Shown here in pieces: positions 17,247 through 25,207 of a stretch of 64,000 bases of DNA; the first letter of the stretch is position 1; each line of letters starts with the position of its first letter. The stretch comes from Panacagrimonas perspica. GTDB lineage: Bacteria; Pseudomonadota; Gammaproteobacteria; Nevskiales; Nevskiaceae. The stretch spans positions 496,001 through 560,000 of the forward strand of contig NZ_SOBT01000010.1 in the NCBI RefSeq assembly GCF_004364935.1, written 5' to 3'. The notes below the pieces were generated by a model, which saw only the letters and a program-made list of their open reading frames with translations, was not told where the DNA came from and made no database searches. The position numbers and the translations under genes are program-made.

Positions 17247-17303
17247 GCAGCCCGGGCAGAACCCGGGGTTGCGCGCGGTCATCGCGGGGAATCCCGGGCT
17301 ACA
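17247..17303. repeat. REP-like palindrome 1 (diverged)
   Basis: GCAGCCCGGGCAGAACCCGGGG ... ATCCCGGGCTAC type element written here only by its ends: left arm 17247-17270, right arm 17292-17303. Diverged copy of the family found throughout the window. Confidence 0.75.
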
Positions 17304-17305
17304 GA

Positions 17306-17379
17306 CGGTCCAATGGACTGCTGGCGCAACACAACGGCAACGGCGTGCGCGCGATCGACAACGACTTGGCGATCACCTT
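17306..17379 (-). pseudogene. Decayed duplicate of the response-regulator 3' end
   Basis: This piece between two REP copies matches the 3' end of the neighbouring response regulator. On the minus strand it reads KVIAKSLSI, equivalent to KMIAKSLSI in the intact gene, and then RAHAVAVVLRQQSIG in another frame, equivalent to RAHAVAIALRQQLIG. The intact gene has 61 bp more between these parts, bounded by two GATCG direct repeats (17498-17502 and 17559-17563), so the copy looks like a slippage deletion between them. It implies an old tandem duplication of the unit response-regulator end plus REP. Confidence 0.75.
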
Positions 17380-17448
17380 CGTAGCCCGGGCGAAGCCCGG
17401 GGTTGCGCTCCGTCATCGAGGAGAACCCCGGACTCCGTCCGGGCTACG
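17380..17448. repeat. REP-like palindrome 2
   Basis: CGTAGCCCGGGCGAAGCCCG at the left, CCGTCCGGGCTACG at the right: arms of an imperfect palindrome around a 25-bp centre. It abuts the stop codon of the response regulator. Confidence 0.88.
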
Positions 17449-17450
17449 GG

Positions 17451-18098
17451 TTATCCGATCAGCTGCTGGCGCAGGGCGATGGCCACGGCGTGAGCCCGAT
17501 CGGCAGCGCCGAGCTTCTCGTAGATCTTCTTGAGATGGGATTTCACCGTCTCCTCGGTGATCGACAGCGACTTGGCGATCATCTTGTTGCTCAGACCCTC
17601 CGCCAGCGCCTCGAGGATGTGCATCTCGCGCACGGACAAGGTGCCGCGATCGTCCGCAGCCCGTGCGTCCTGCACGAGACGCTTGAGCAGTGGCATCGTG
17701 ATTTCGGCCTGCAGGTAGGCGCCGCCATTGGCCACCGAGCGGACTGCGCGCAGCAAGTCGCTGCCGGACGCGCTCTTGAGAATGTAGCCGCGCGCGCCCG
17801 CGTTCATCGTGCTCCAGACATAGCCCGGGTTGTCGTACATCGTGAACACGATGATCTTGGTCCCGGGATGCGCCTGCATGATCTCGACGATTGCACTCAT
17901 GCCGCTCTGCCCCGGCATCTTGAGATCCACGATCACGATCTCGGGGTAGGGCTGCAAGGTCTCCATCGTGCGGATGCCACTGCGCGCATCGCCCGCCTGA
18001 CCCACGACGGTGATGTCGGATTCCTGGTCGAGCATGCGCGCGATGGCCTGACGCAGCACGTGGTGGTCATCGATCAGAAAAACGCTTGTCGGGGTCAT
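17451..18098 (-). CDS. NarL/FixJ-type response regulator
   Basis: A 215-aa regulator. The receiver domain (1-120) has the acidic pair in LIDDHH, phospho-acceptor Asp in VIVDLKMPG (about 58), Thr in VFTMYD and Lys in GYILKSAS. A LuxR-type HTH follows (LSVREMHILEALAEGLSNKMIAKSLSI... about 150-210). The ATG at 18098 overlaps the kinase stop by 4 bp, so the two are translationally coupled. It probably controls nearby catabolic genes; the target is not visible. A decayed copy of its 3' end lies downstream. Confidence 0.93.
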   Translation of the reverse strand: MTPTSVFLIDDHHVLRQAIARMLDQESDITVVGQAGDARSGIRTMETLQPYPEIVIVDLKMPGQSGMSAIVEIMQAHPGTKIIVFTMYDNPGYVWSTMNAGARGYILKSASGSDLLRAVRSVANGGAYLQAEITMPLLKRLVQDARAADDRGTLSVREMHILEALAEGLSNKMIAKSLSITEETVKSHLKKIYEKLGAADRAHAVAIALRQQLIG

Positions 18099-19441
18099 CG
18101 CTCGTTCCTGGGCAGCCGTACTTCGATGCGCGTACCGCGGCGTCCGCCGAAGGCGTCGACGCGCAACTCGCCGCCCGCCGCTTCCGCTCTCTCACGCATC
18201 GTCATCAATCCATAGTGGCCGAGCGGCACGTTCTCGGGGTCGAATCCTTGTCCATCATCGGAGATGCTCAGCACGACCTCGTCGCCGCGCGCTTCGAGCA
18301 GCACTTCCACGGTGGTCGCCTTCGCGTGCTTCTGGATGTTGAGCAACGCTTCCTGCAGCAGCCGGAACAGCATCGCATCCTGCCGTGAACGCCAGTCACG
18401 CAGGCTCGGATCGATGCGCCGAACCAGCCGGAATGGCAGCAGTTCGGACTGTCGGCCGAGATACTCGCTGGCCGCCTCGAAGAAGCCGAGTTCGTCGAGC
18501 ACCGTAGGACGAAGCTCGTTCATGATCGAGCGCACGTCGTGCGTGCAGGCGCGCACCGTCGATTCGAGTTCGTCCAGACGCTGCCGCAGCGCGACACGAT
18601 CGTCGAGTCCGCCGAGACATTGCTCGAGTCCCTGGCGCAGCGCGAACAGATGTCCACTCATGCGGTCGTGCAGTTCACCGGCGATGTTGCGCCGTTCCTC
18701 CTCCTGCACCTGCGCGAATCGTCGCAGCACGGCCTGATAGCGATCGCCCGATTCGCGCAGCGTGCGGGCATGCTCCAGGATCAGGTTCGCGTGCGCGCGC
18801 GCCCACTCGGCCAGGATCGCGCCGAGGAATCCGGCAAAGCCCAGCAGGAAGAGCTTGGTGGCCAGCATCAGGAACGTCGCGCTGCTGGGATGCGGGCTGT
18901 ACCAGGGCTCGACGAAGAAGATCACGATCGTCACCGCGCAGTTGAAGAACGCGATGCCGATCGACTCCCAGACGCCGAAGCGGATCGCCACCGACATCTG
19001 CGTGAAGAAGAAGAACGGGTACAGCACCGAATCGATGCCCCCGGTCGCGAGGCAGATGAAGGCGGCAAGCACCGGATCGCCGAAGGTCGTGGCGACGGCG
19101 GTGCGACGGATATTCGAACTGCGCCCCGCCTGGACGTGAGCCCAGGCCGCGTAGATGCAGCCGATCGTGTAGATGGCCCACACCGGCGTGAGGCCGAGTT
19201 CGTAGCCGTGTCCCTGCAGAACGATGAACCAGCCGATCAGGCCCGAAAAGCGCAACCATCGAATGTCCTTCTCGGCGCGCCGCAGCCGGTTCTCGTCCTG
19301 CTCGGCTTCGAACCAGAGCGGTTCCTGGTCGAGCGGCAGCGATTCGGATGAAGACGACAGGGACCAGCCACTGGCCATCGGCAACCACCGGGGTCGTGGG
19401 TGTTTGTCGAGGATACCGCGGGCAGGGGGACTCTTTGTCAT
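18095..19441 (-). CDS. Sensor histidine kinase (HisKA_3 type, NarX/DesK-like)
   Basis: Membrane sensor kinase of 448 aa. About six hydrophobic segments lie between residues 60 and 210 without a large periplasmic domain, so it may sense the membrane or a lipid-soluble compound. The dimerisation/phospho-acceptor motif EEERRNIAGELHDRMSGHL marks the HisKA_3 class, and the ATPase domain has LLQEALLNIQKHAKAT (N-box) and SDDGQGFDPEN (G-box). Start uncertain: ATG at 19441 is used, but ATG at 19378 would remove a weak N-terminal extension. It is coupled by a 4-bp overlap to the response regulator. Confidence 0.88.
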   Translation of the reverse strand: MTKSPPARGILDKHPRPRWLPMASGWSLSSSSESLPLDQEPLWFEAEQDENRLRRAEKDIRWLRFSGLIGWFIVLQGHGYELGLTPVWAIYTIGCIYAAWAHVQAGRSSNIRRTAVATTFGDPVLAAFICLATGGIDSVLYPFFFFTQMSVAIRFGVWESIGIAFFNCAVTIVIFFVEPWYSPHPSSATFLMLATKLFLLGFAGFLGAILAEWARAHANLILEHARTLRESGDRYQAVLRRFAQVQEEERRNIAGELHDRMSGHLFALRQGLEQCLGGLDDRVALRQRLDELESTVRACTHDVRSIMNELRPTVLDELGFFEAASEYLGRQSELLPFRLVRRIDPSLRDWRSRQDAMLFRLLQEALLNIQKHAKATTVEVLLEARGDEVVLSISDDGQGFDPENVPLGHYGLMTMRERAEAAGGELRVDAFGGRRGTRIEVRLPRNER

Positions 19442-19457
19442 GACGCGCAAGGCTCAC

Positions 19458-19550
19458 CGTATCCCGGGCGTTGAATTTCGCGGAGCGAAAACGCCGGGTA
19501 AGTCCGGGTCGCCTGACCGAGCCCCGAACGTGGTCCGGGGCCGGGATACG
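19458..19550. repeat. REP-like palindrome variant
   Basis: Ends CGTATCCCGG and CCGGGATACG form perfect 10-bp arms around two inner palindromes (TTTCGCGGAGCGAAAA and CCGAACGTGGTCCGGGG-like). A different subtype from the CGTAGCCCGG elements, in the gap between the kinase and the LEH-like gene. Confidence 0.65.
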
Positions 19551-19563
19551 GGACCGGCGAAGG

Positions 19564-19956
19564 TTACAGCTTCATTCCGCTCTGGCGTTCGAAGTCGGCC
19601 AGATCGAAGTAATCGCTGAAGCGCGTGATCTTGTTGTTCTTGACGACGAACACACCGGTGACGGGCAGCACGATCTTGCCGCCGTTGTTCATCGTGAAGT
19701 AGTCGATGCGCTCGGCGATCACCAGGCCAGGACCCGACGCCAGCGTCACGATCTCCAGCCGCGCTTCCTTGAAACCGTCCAGGAACGCCTGGAAGATCGC
19801 GCGGATGCCGGCCATGCCCTCGATGGGCTTCACCGGTACGTTGTGATAGACGGCGTTGTCCGCGAACGCACTGCAGATGGTTTCGAGGTTGCGGCCTTCC
19901 CATGCGCCGAGAAAGTCTCGGACGAGCTTCTCGCTGGATTCCTTGGTGTCGCTCAT
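19564..19956 (-). CDS. Limonene-1,2-epoxide hydrolase-like protein
   Basis: A 130-aa NTF2/SnoaL-fold protein with the catalytic set of limonene-1,2-epoxide hydrolase: Tyr37 and Asn39 (YHN), Arg83 and Asp85 (ERID), and Asp115 (SDYFD). In the known enzymes Asp-Arg-Asp with Tyr/Asn positions water for epoxide opening, so this copy looks active. The ATG at 19956 follows CAGGAGAAGC. It is the last gene after the Tat amidohydrolase and SDR (28-bp gap), supporting a role on a cyclic or terpenoid epoxide. Substrate inferred. Confidence 0.82.
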   Translation of the reverse strand: MSDTKESSEKLVRDFLGAWEGRNLETICSAFADNAVYHNVPVKPIEGMAGIRAIFQAFLDGFKEARLEIVTLASGPGLVIAERIDYFTMNNGGKIVLPVTGVFVVKNNKITRFSDYFDLADFERQSGMKL

Positions 19957-19984
19957 GCGCTGCTTCTCCTGAAATGATGAATGA

Positions 19985-20746
19985 CTACTGGGCGATGTGA
20001 CCGCCGTCGATCGCGAGGTGAGTCCCGGTCACGTAGCCCGAACGGCTGGAGCCCAGGAAGAGCGCCGCGTTCGCGACTTCCTCGCAGGTGGCATTGCGCT
20101 TCATCGGGTTCATCGCCTTGAGCGTGTCCCGGATGACGGCATCACCGCCGAAGAGACGATCCAGCATCGGCGTATCGACCATGTGCGGGCAGATGGCGTT
20201 GACGCGGATGCCATGCGCCGCCACGTTGAGCGCCGTCGACTTCACGAGCCCGAGCATTGCGTGCTTGCTCGAGACGTACGCGGCCAGACCCGCGGCACCG
20301 ACGAGGCCCGCGACGGACGCCGTGGCCACGATCGTGCCGGACTTGCGTTCGATCATCTTGGGCAGCGCGGCCTTGAACGTGCGCCAGGTGCCGGTGAGAT
20401 TCACGTCGATGTGGCGCGTGAAATCTTCTTCGGACTGCGCCCACACGTCGACGGGCTGGCCCAGGATCCCGGCGTTCGCGAACACGGTGTCGGGATGCCC
20501 GAACTTCTGCTGGCCCTTGGCGAACAAGGCGTCGATATCGCCCTGCTTGCGAACGTCGCAGATCGCCCAGACCGATTCCGCACCGCTCTGCTGGAGTTGC
20601 GCCGCCACTTCGACGAGACCGTTCTCGCTGATGTCGCCGAGCACGACGCGCGCGCCCTCGCGACCTGCAGCCAGTGCGATCTCGCGGCCGATACCGGCCG
20701 CCGCACCCGTGATCAGGACCACCTTTCCTTCGAAGTCGCGGCTCAT
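19985..20746 (-). CDS. Short-chain dehydrogenase/reductase (SDR)
   Basis: A 253-aa classical SDR: TGAAAGIG near residues 13-20, NAG in FANAGILG, and YVSSK as catalytic Tyr/Lys. The C-terminal half (MNPMKRNATCEEVANAALFL, YVTGTHLAIDGG) is FabG-like. The ATG at 20746 overlaps the amidohydrolase stop by 4 bp, so the genes are translationally coupled. Likely oxidises or reduces the product of the neighbouring enzymes, for example a diol from the LEH-like protein. Confidence 0.9.
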   Translation of the reverse strand: MSRDFEGKVVLITGAAAGIGREIALAAGREGARVVLGDISENGLVEVAAQLQQSGAESVWAICDVRKQGDIDALFAKGQQKFGHPDTVFANAGILGQPVDVWAQSEEDFTRHIDVNLTGTWRTFKAALPKMIERKSGTIVATASVAGLVGAAGLAAYVSSKHAMLGLVKSTALNVAAHGIRVNAICPHMVDTPMLDRLFGGDAVIRDTLKAMNPMKRNATCEEVANAALFLGSSRSGYVTGTHLAIDGGHIAQ

Positions 20747-22239
20747 GAGGATTTTCCTGTCGACTTGCGGATGAACCCGTAGTACTCGTTGGACGGCTTG
20801 CCGCCGGCCGCAATGTACTGCGCCTTGGCCTTGGCCAGAAGGTCGGTCTTCCAGGCCTGAGCCTGCGCGTCCTTCTGAAGATTGAACACCTTGACCGCGT
20901 TGCCGCTGAGGATCGCCGTACGCACTGGTCCGTCCACTTCGCCCAGCGGCGCGAAGCCGTGCTTCTTCTGCATCTCTTCCGGGATCTCGATGCGACGGAA
21001 CGCGTCGATCTGCCACTGCGGCGAGCCGTACCAGACGGAGTCCGTGCCCCAGATCACGTGGTCGGCGCCCATGCCCTTGATGAGCTGCCCGAGGATGCCG
21101 GCGGCGAGCTTCGGATGCGTGACCACGCAACTTCCGAAGGTCGTGCCCAGTTCCGCGTAGACGTTCTTGACGCCGTACTTGGCGGGCACACCGGCGAGCT
21201 CGGTGACCCAGTCGATGTTGCCGGTCTTGTCGAACTCGACGAGCGTCGGCTCCGGACTGGTCAGGAACATGCGCAGGCCGGAGTGATAGATGACGAAGTT
21301 CAGGTCCGGCCAGTCCTTGGCGGCCTTGCCGACGTCATCGACCATCGCGTGCTTCCAGTGCTTGAGGCTGCGCTGGTAGTCGTCCGGCAGCAGTCCCTTG
21401 TGGACGCAGACGGTGCGGATGCCCGACTTCATCATCTTCTCGTAAGCCGGGTACATCAGCTTCTCGTCGTCCATCCGCCACGGGAACTGCGAGTTCTCGA
21501 ACGGATCGCCCAGCGTGTAGCCCTTCCAGCCATTGGGCTTGTAGACCTCCACGGCCTTGTCGATCTCGTCGAGCCAGCCCTTCTGGCCGGGCGCCATCAC
21601 CGAGTGGCACAGCATGCGGCGCGAACCGGCCGCCTCGTTCACCAGGCGACGCGCCTGCTCGAGGCCCGCATTGCCGACGATGACGTTGTCGCCCTGCTCC
21701 GACGGCGCGGCGCTGACCAGGCCGATCGTGGTGTCGCTGTCGAAGTAGACCTCCTTGAGCAGGTTGTCGAACTTGTAGCGCTCGAGCGTGACGCCCTCGC
21801 GCGCGATCACCGGATTCCAGTTCTTGGCGTACTCGCCAAGCACCGTGACGATTTCCTTCGCGTAGTCGTCGCGCACGAAGTGCAGTTGCACGTCGATGAC
21901 CAGCTGATCGGCCACGCGCTTGCGCAGCGCAGCAGCGGCGTCCAGATCCAGGCCCGCGGCGCTGGCATCGTTGAAGTAGGTTCCGAATACCGAGTTCATC
22001 GCGGCGAACGCGGTCGCGGTACCCAGCGCGGAGCGCAGGAAGTCGCGACGGTTCATGCCCAGTTCGCGGCTGCGGCGATCCGCGAGCTGCCCCAGCAGAT
22101 GTTCGACGTGCTTCTGTTGCGGCGTCTGCGGAATCGGCATGAACTCGCCGTTGGACAGCATCTGCGTCGGCACGGGCCAGCGCTCCTGTCCAGCATCCAG
22201 CGAAGTCACCTCATTGATCTGACGACCATCCAGCCACAT
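20743..22239 (-). CDS. Amidohydrolase-2 family protein with internal Tat motif
   Basis: A 498-aa metal-dependent hydrolase/decarboxylase-like protein of the ACMSD superfamily. A Tat motif NRRDFLRSALG sits near residue 64, preceded by about 60 residues, which is far for a normal signal; the peptide may be exported or the motif may be relic. Metal-site candidates are IDVQLHF (Gln in place of the usual first His), VCVHKG, VIYHSGL and WGTDSVWYG. The first His being Gln is unusual. GGCGGAGGAG precedes the ATG at 22239. It leads the unit amidohydrolase, SDR, LEH-like. Confidence 0.85.
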   Translation of the reverse strand: MWLDGRQINEVTSLDAGQERWPVPTQMLSNGEFMPIPQTPQQKHVEHLLGQLADRRSRELGMNRRDFLRSALGTATAFAAMNSVFGTYFNDASAAGLDLDAAAALRKRVADQLVIDVQLHFVRDDYAKEIVTVLGEYAKNWNPVIAREGVTLERYKFDNLLKEVYFDSDTTIGLVSAAPSEQGDNVIVGNAGLEQARRLVNEAAGSRRMLCHSVMAPGQKGWLDEIDKAVEVYKPNGWKGYTLGDPFENSQFPWRMDDEKLMYPAYEKMMKSGIRTVCVHKGLLPDDYQRSLKHWKHAMVDDVGKAAKDWPDLNFVIYHSGLRMFLTSPEPTLVEFDKTGNIDWVTELAGVPAKYGVKNVYAELGTTFGSCVVTHPKLAAGILGQLIKGMGADHVIWGTDSVWYGSPQWQIDAFRRIEIPEEMQKKHGFAPLGEVDGPVRTAILSGNAVKVFNLQKDAQAQAWKTDLLAKAKAQYIAAGGKPSNEYYGFIRKSTGKSS

Positions 22240-22354
22240 TGCGCGCGCTCCTCCGCCGACGGTTTGTCGGCGTGGAGAGGATCGAGTCCGCGCGCCTTCA
22301 CCGGTATCACGCGAAGCGGGGGATACCTCGACTCATTCGGGGGGTGATGCCAAC

Positions 22355-22424
22355 CGTAGCCCGGGTGAAACCCGGGATGCCGGTTCGATGAAAGAGAAAA
22401 GCCCCGGGTTGCACCCGGGCTACG
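22355..22424. repeat. REP-like palindrome 3
   Basis: CGTAGCCCGGGTGAAACCCG at the left and GGTTGCACCCGGGCTACG at the right. It separates the amidohydrolase unit from the phosphotransferase unit. Confidence 0.88.
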
Positions 22425-22444
22425 CGTCTATCCGCAGCAGGCGG

Positions 22445-22990
22445 TCAGGAAGCAGAGATGCCGAGCAGCTGCTCGATCGGCGGAACGGACTTCGGATCCG
22501 GCTCCCAGCCCTGCGTGATGACCCAGGCGCGATCGCGCAGCAGCTGCTCCTTGGACATCGCCAGCGTGGCGCGCTGCACGCGGTCCTGCACGGCGCTGTC
22601 GCCGTCGCGAAAGACGCCGCTGACCAGCGACCCGGTTGCTTCACGCAGGCTACGCACGGCCTGCTCGATGTCGTACGGCGAGGACTTGGCGCGCTCGAGC
22701 GTGGCGTTGGCGTCTGCCGTCTTCTCTGCCAGCGCCGCGAGCGCAGCGCCGGTTTCGCCGCCACCGGATGCGATGCGCTGCAGCTCGGCGGAATACGCAC
22801 TCAGGCGCGCGAGCTCGTCGCAATCGAAACGGAACTGCAGCGGAAGCTGCTTCGCCATCAGCCCGAGCAGACCCATGCACAGGCGGACCTGTTCCTGGGC
22901 GAGCTTGTTCTGCGGATCGACGGCCGGCAGCACCACGTCGTTCATCGCCTTGATGACACTCTTGATCTGGAGATCGGGGCGCATTTGCAT
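22445..22990 (-). CDS. Hypothetical protein, partner of the phosphotransferase
   Basis: A 181-aa soluble, largely helical protein with no motif I recognise. It lacks a signal peptide and TM segments. It begins one base after the phosphotransferase stop (ATG at 22990), so the two are certainly co-transcribed and probably act together. Proteins of this kind accompany ACAD10-like phosphotransferases in several degradative clusters, but no function is known to me. Confidence 0.75.
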   Translation of the reverse strand: MQMRPDLQIKSVIKAMNDVVLPAVDPQNKLAQEQVRLCMGLLGLMAKQLPLQFRFDCDELARLSAYSAELQRIASGGGETGAALAALAEKTADANATLERAKSSPYDIEQAVRSLREATGSLVSGVFRDGDSAVQDRVQRATLAMSKEQLLRDRAWVITQGWEPDPKSVPPIEQLLGISAS

Positions 22991-22991
22991 G

Positions 22992-24191
22992 TCAGGGTGC
23001 CTCCTCGATGAGCGTGCGCATTTCTTCGAGCAGCGTGTTGCCGATGCCCATCAGCCAGGTGATCAGCACGTCCTGGTGCGTCTTGCCGCCGTTGGCGATG
23101 CGATAGCCGGTGGCGAACAGCAGCGTCGCCATCATGTAATCGTTGTAGACCTTGTACCAGTGCACCGCATTGGTATCGACCTTCAAGCCGGTCGCCTTCT
23201 CGTAGGCATCGAGGAACTCGGCCTCCGGCAGCAATCCGCAGGTGAGGAAGGTCTTGCCATCTTCCGCCAGATGTCCGAACGCACGCGTCGTCGTCCACGC
23301 GAGATCCTGGTGCCGGTCGCCGATGCGGCCGAGTTCCCAGTCCAGCCATGCCGAGATCCGCGCGTCGTGTTCGGTGAACAGGAAGTTGCCGAGGCGGTAA
23401 TCCGCGTGAACGGTGACGGCCCTGTCCATCACCGGCATATGACGGCGCAACCAGGCCTCCGCCAGGCGCATCAGAGGAACTTCCTCGTCGGCATCCTCTT
23501 CCCACACGCGCGTCCACCAGTTCACGCCCCACTCGGCGCACTGCGTGCTGTTCGCTTCGGGAATCTGGAAGGCGCTCAGGTCGGCCTTGCGGTAGTCGAA
23601 GGTATGGATCTTCGCCAGGCACTCCACGAACTGCGGCGCGAGCTTGCCGCGCAACTCGGGTGGCAGGTGCGTGCCCAGGCCGGTGACACCGCTGTGTGCG
23701 GCGGAGGGCTTGGTCACGCCTTCGGAGAATCCATAGACCAGCGCCGGATACGGCAGGTGCTGGCCTTCGGCGTCGCACCAGAAAACCGGCGGCACCGGCA
23801 CCGTGCCTTCGAAAGCCTTGATGAGCTGGAACTCACGCAGGCGGCTGGTCTCGACGATCGATTCCGCCGGCTCCATGCGCAGCACCATCGGTGTCTTCTG
23901 GCGTCCCTGGCCGGGGCGATCCCAGTCCAGCACGAACGCCATCTGCAACTTCGAAGCGCCACCTGAGAGCCAGCGCGCATCCGAGAGCTGGCACTTGCCG
24001 CCGAACTGCGAGCGGATCAGCGACTCGGTTCCTTCGATCAGCGTGCCCAGGGGCATCGGCGAATAGCCGGGGCCGGCACGCCGTTCCATCTTGCGCGTCA
24101 GCACGCGATCGATTTCCTTCTCGATCGGGAATCGCTTGCGCAACGCCGCGATCCAATCGGGCGACGGTCGATCCTTGTCGACGACAGGCAT
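22992..24191 (-). CDS. APH-fold phosphotransferase (ACAD10/11 kinase-like)
   Basis: A 399-aa aminoglycoside-phosphotransferase-fold kinase. The catalytic loop is VHADYRLGN (HxDxxxxN) and the metal-binding segment is WLDWELGRIGD. Relatives fused or adjacent to acyl-CoA dehydrogenases phosphorylate 4-hydroxyacyl-CoAs, allowing their later dehydration, so a role in breaking down hydroxylated acyl-CoAs fits this neighbourhood better than antibiotic resistance. AAGGAGGAGG precedes the ATG at 24191. A copy of the shared operator lies 88 bp upstream. Confidence 0.87.
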   Translation of the reverse strand: MPVVDKDRPSPDWIAALRKRFPIEKEIDRVLTRKMERRAGPGYSPMPLGTLIEGTESLIRSQFGGKCQLSDARWLSGGASKLQMAFVLDWDRPGQGRQKTPMVLRMEPAESIVETSRLREFQLIKAFEGTVPVPPVFWCDAEGQHLPYPALVYGFSEGVTKPSAAHSGVTGLGTHLPPELRGKLAPQFVECLAKIHTFDYRKADLSAFQIPEANSTQCAEWGVNWWTRVWEEDADEEVPLMRLAEAWLRRHMPVMDRAVTVHADYRLGNFLFTEHDARISAWLDWELGRIGDRHQDLAWTTTRAFGHLAEDGKTFLTCGLLPEAEFLDAYEKATGLKVDTNAVHWYKVYNDYMMATLLFATGYRIANGGKTHQDVLITWLMGIGNTLLEEMRTLIEEAP

Positions 24192-24279
24192 CAGTTTCCT
24201 CCTCCTTGCGCACGGGGGCGTCGGCGCCGGACGCCGCTCCCCATTTTTGAGTCCTACCCAGCGAATCCCGGGTGGATTG

Positions 24280-24293
24280 GTACGGTACCATAA
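24280..24293. promoter_or_regulatory. Operator copy 3 (GTACGGTACCATAA)
   Basis: Shared palindrome (last base departs from consensus), 88 bp upstream of the phosphotransferase start and 187 bp upstream of the MarR gene on the other strand, followed by an AT-rich TAATTATT. Confidence 0.75.
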
Positions 24294-24480
24294 TTATTTC
24301 TCGCTCGAATATCTCCTCGCGAGCAACGCTGCCGGATGCACGCATCCAGCCTATCCAAACGCACAGGGCCTACCCGAACGGGTGAAGTCAGGGTATTTCA
24401 GCAGGCTAGAATGGTCGGCATCCGACTGCTTTGGACCGACGCAAAGAACTGCGCGACAAGGTCGGTCGCCAAGGAGAACA

Positions 24481-25092
24481 ATGGTCAAGCGACGCACCAA
24501 GTCCGCCGATGTGGCGAAGGTCACCAAGGCCATCGCCACGTCACGCAATCCGGACTTCCTTCCGGTCGGCTCGCCCAAGTCCGGCAGCAACGGCGCAGAC
24601 GATGCGGGCGCCGCGTTGTCGATCAACGACACCGCGCGCGAAGGCATTCGCCTCGGCTTCCTGATCCACGACGTGTCGCGCATGCGACGCAGCGCGTACG
24701 ACCAGTTCATGAAGCCACTGGGCATCACGCGTGCGCAGTGGTGGGTGCTCGCGCACCTGTCGCGTCACGACGGCATGATGCAGACGCAACTCGCGGATGT
24801 GCTCGAGGTCGGCAAGGCCAGCCTCGGCGACGTCATCGAAAGTCTCGAAGGCGGTGGCTGGGTGCAGCGGCGTCCCGATCCGGCCGACAAGCGCGCCAAG
24901 CGCGTCTACCTCACCAAGCCGGCGCAGACGCTGATCAAGCGCATGACGGTGATGGAAAACGAGTTCAACGGCCAGATCCTCTCGGACCTGAGCAATGAAG
25001 AAATGACCGACCTCGTGCGCGTGCTGATCAAGATCAAGCACGCGATCTCGCGGCTGGCGCCGAACGCGACGGCAACCGAGGCCGAAACCTGA
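24481..25092 (+). CDS. MarR-family transcriptional regulator
   Basis: A 203-aa winged-helix regulator, longer than most MarR proteins because of a basic, probably disordered N-terminal 45 residues (MVKRRTKSADVAKVTK). The MarR core starts near SINDTAREGIRLGFLIHDVSRMRRSAYD and includes the wing GWVQRRPDPADKRAKRVYLT. AAGGAGAACA precedes the ATG at 24481; the open frame extends upstream through non-coding DNA. Divergent from the phosphotransferase unit, hence a possible controller of it, alone or with the TetR protein. Confidence 0.9.
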   Translation: MVKRRTKSADVAKVTKAIATSRNPDFLPVGSPKSGSNGADDAGAALSINDTAREGIRLGFLIHDVSRMRRSAYDQFMKPLGITRAQWWVLAHLSRHDGMMQTQLADVLEVGKASLGDVIESLEGGGWVQRRPDPADKRAKRVYLTKPAQTLIKRMTVMENEFNGQILSDLSNEEMTDLVRVLIKIKHAISRLAPNATATEAET

Positions 25093-25207
25093 TCCTCGGG
25101 CAGACGGAACGGGATTCTCGTTCGCTGCCTGTTCCTGCGCGGTGCCGAAGGCCGGAGGTGCACGCTCGCCGGCACGAGCGCGATTTCCTTTGCTCTCGAG
25201 GAGCAGC

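Noticed and set aside
14793-17384. 863-codon plus-strand frame opposite the fusion flavoprotein
   Set aside because: Low-complexity His/Arg/Ala composition, no domain; antisense shadow.
22992-24191. Phosphotransferase as an antibiotic-resistance kinase
   Set aside because: The APH fold is shared, but the catabolic neighbours and the paired hypothetical protein fit an ACAD10-like hydroxyacyl-CoA kinase better.
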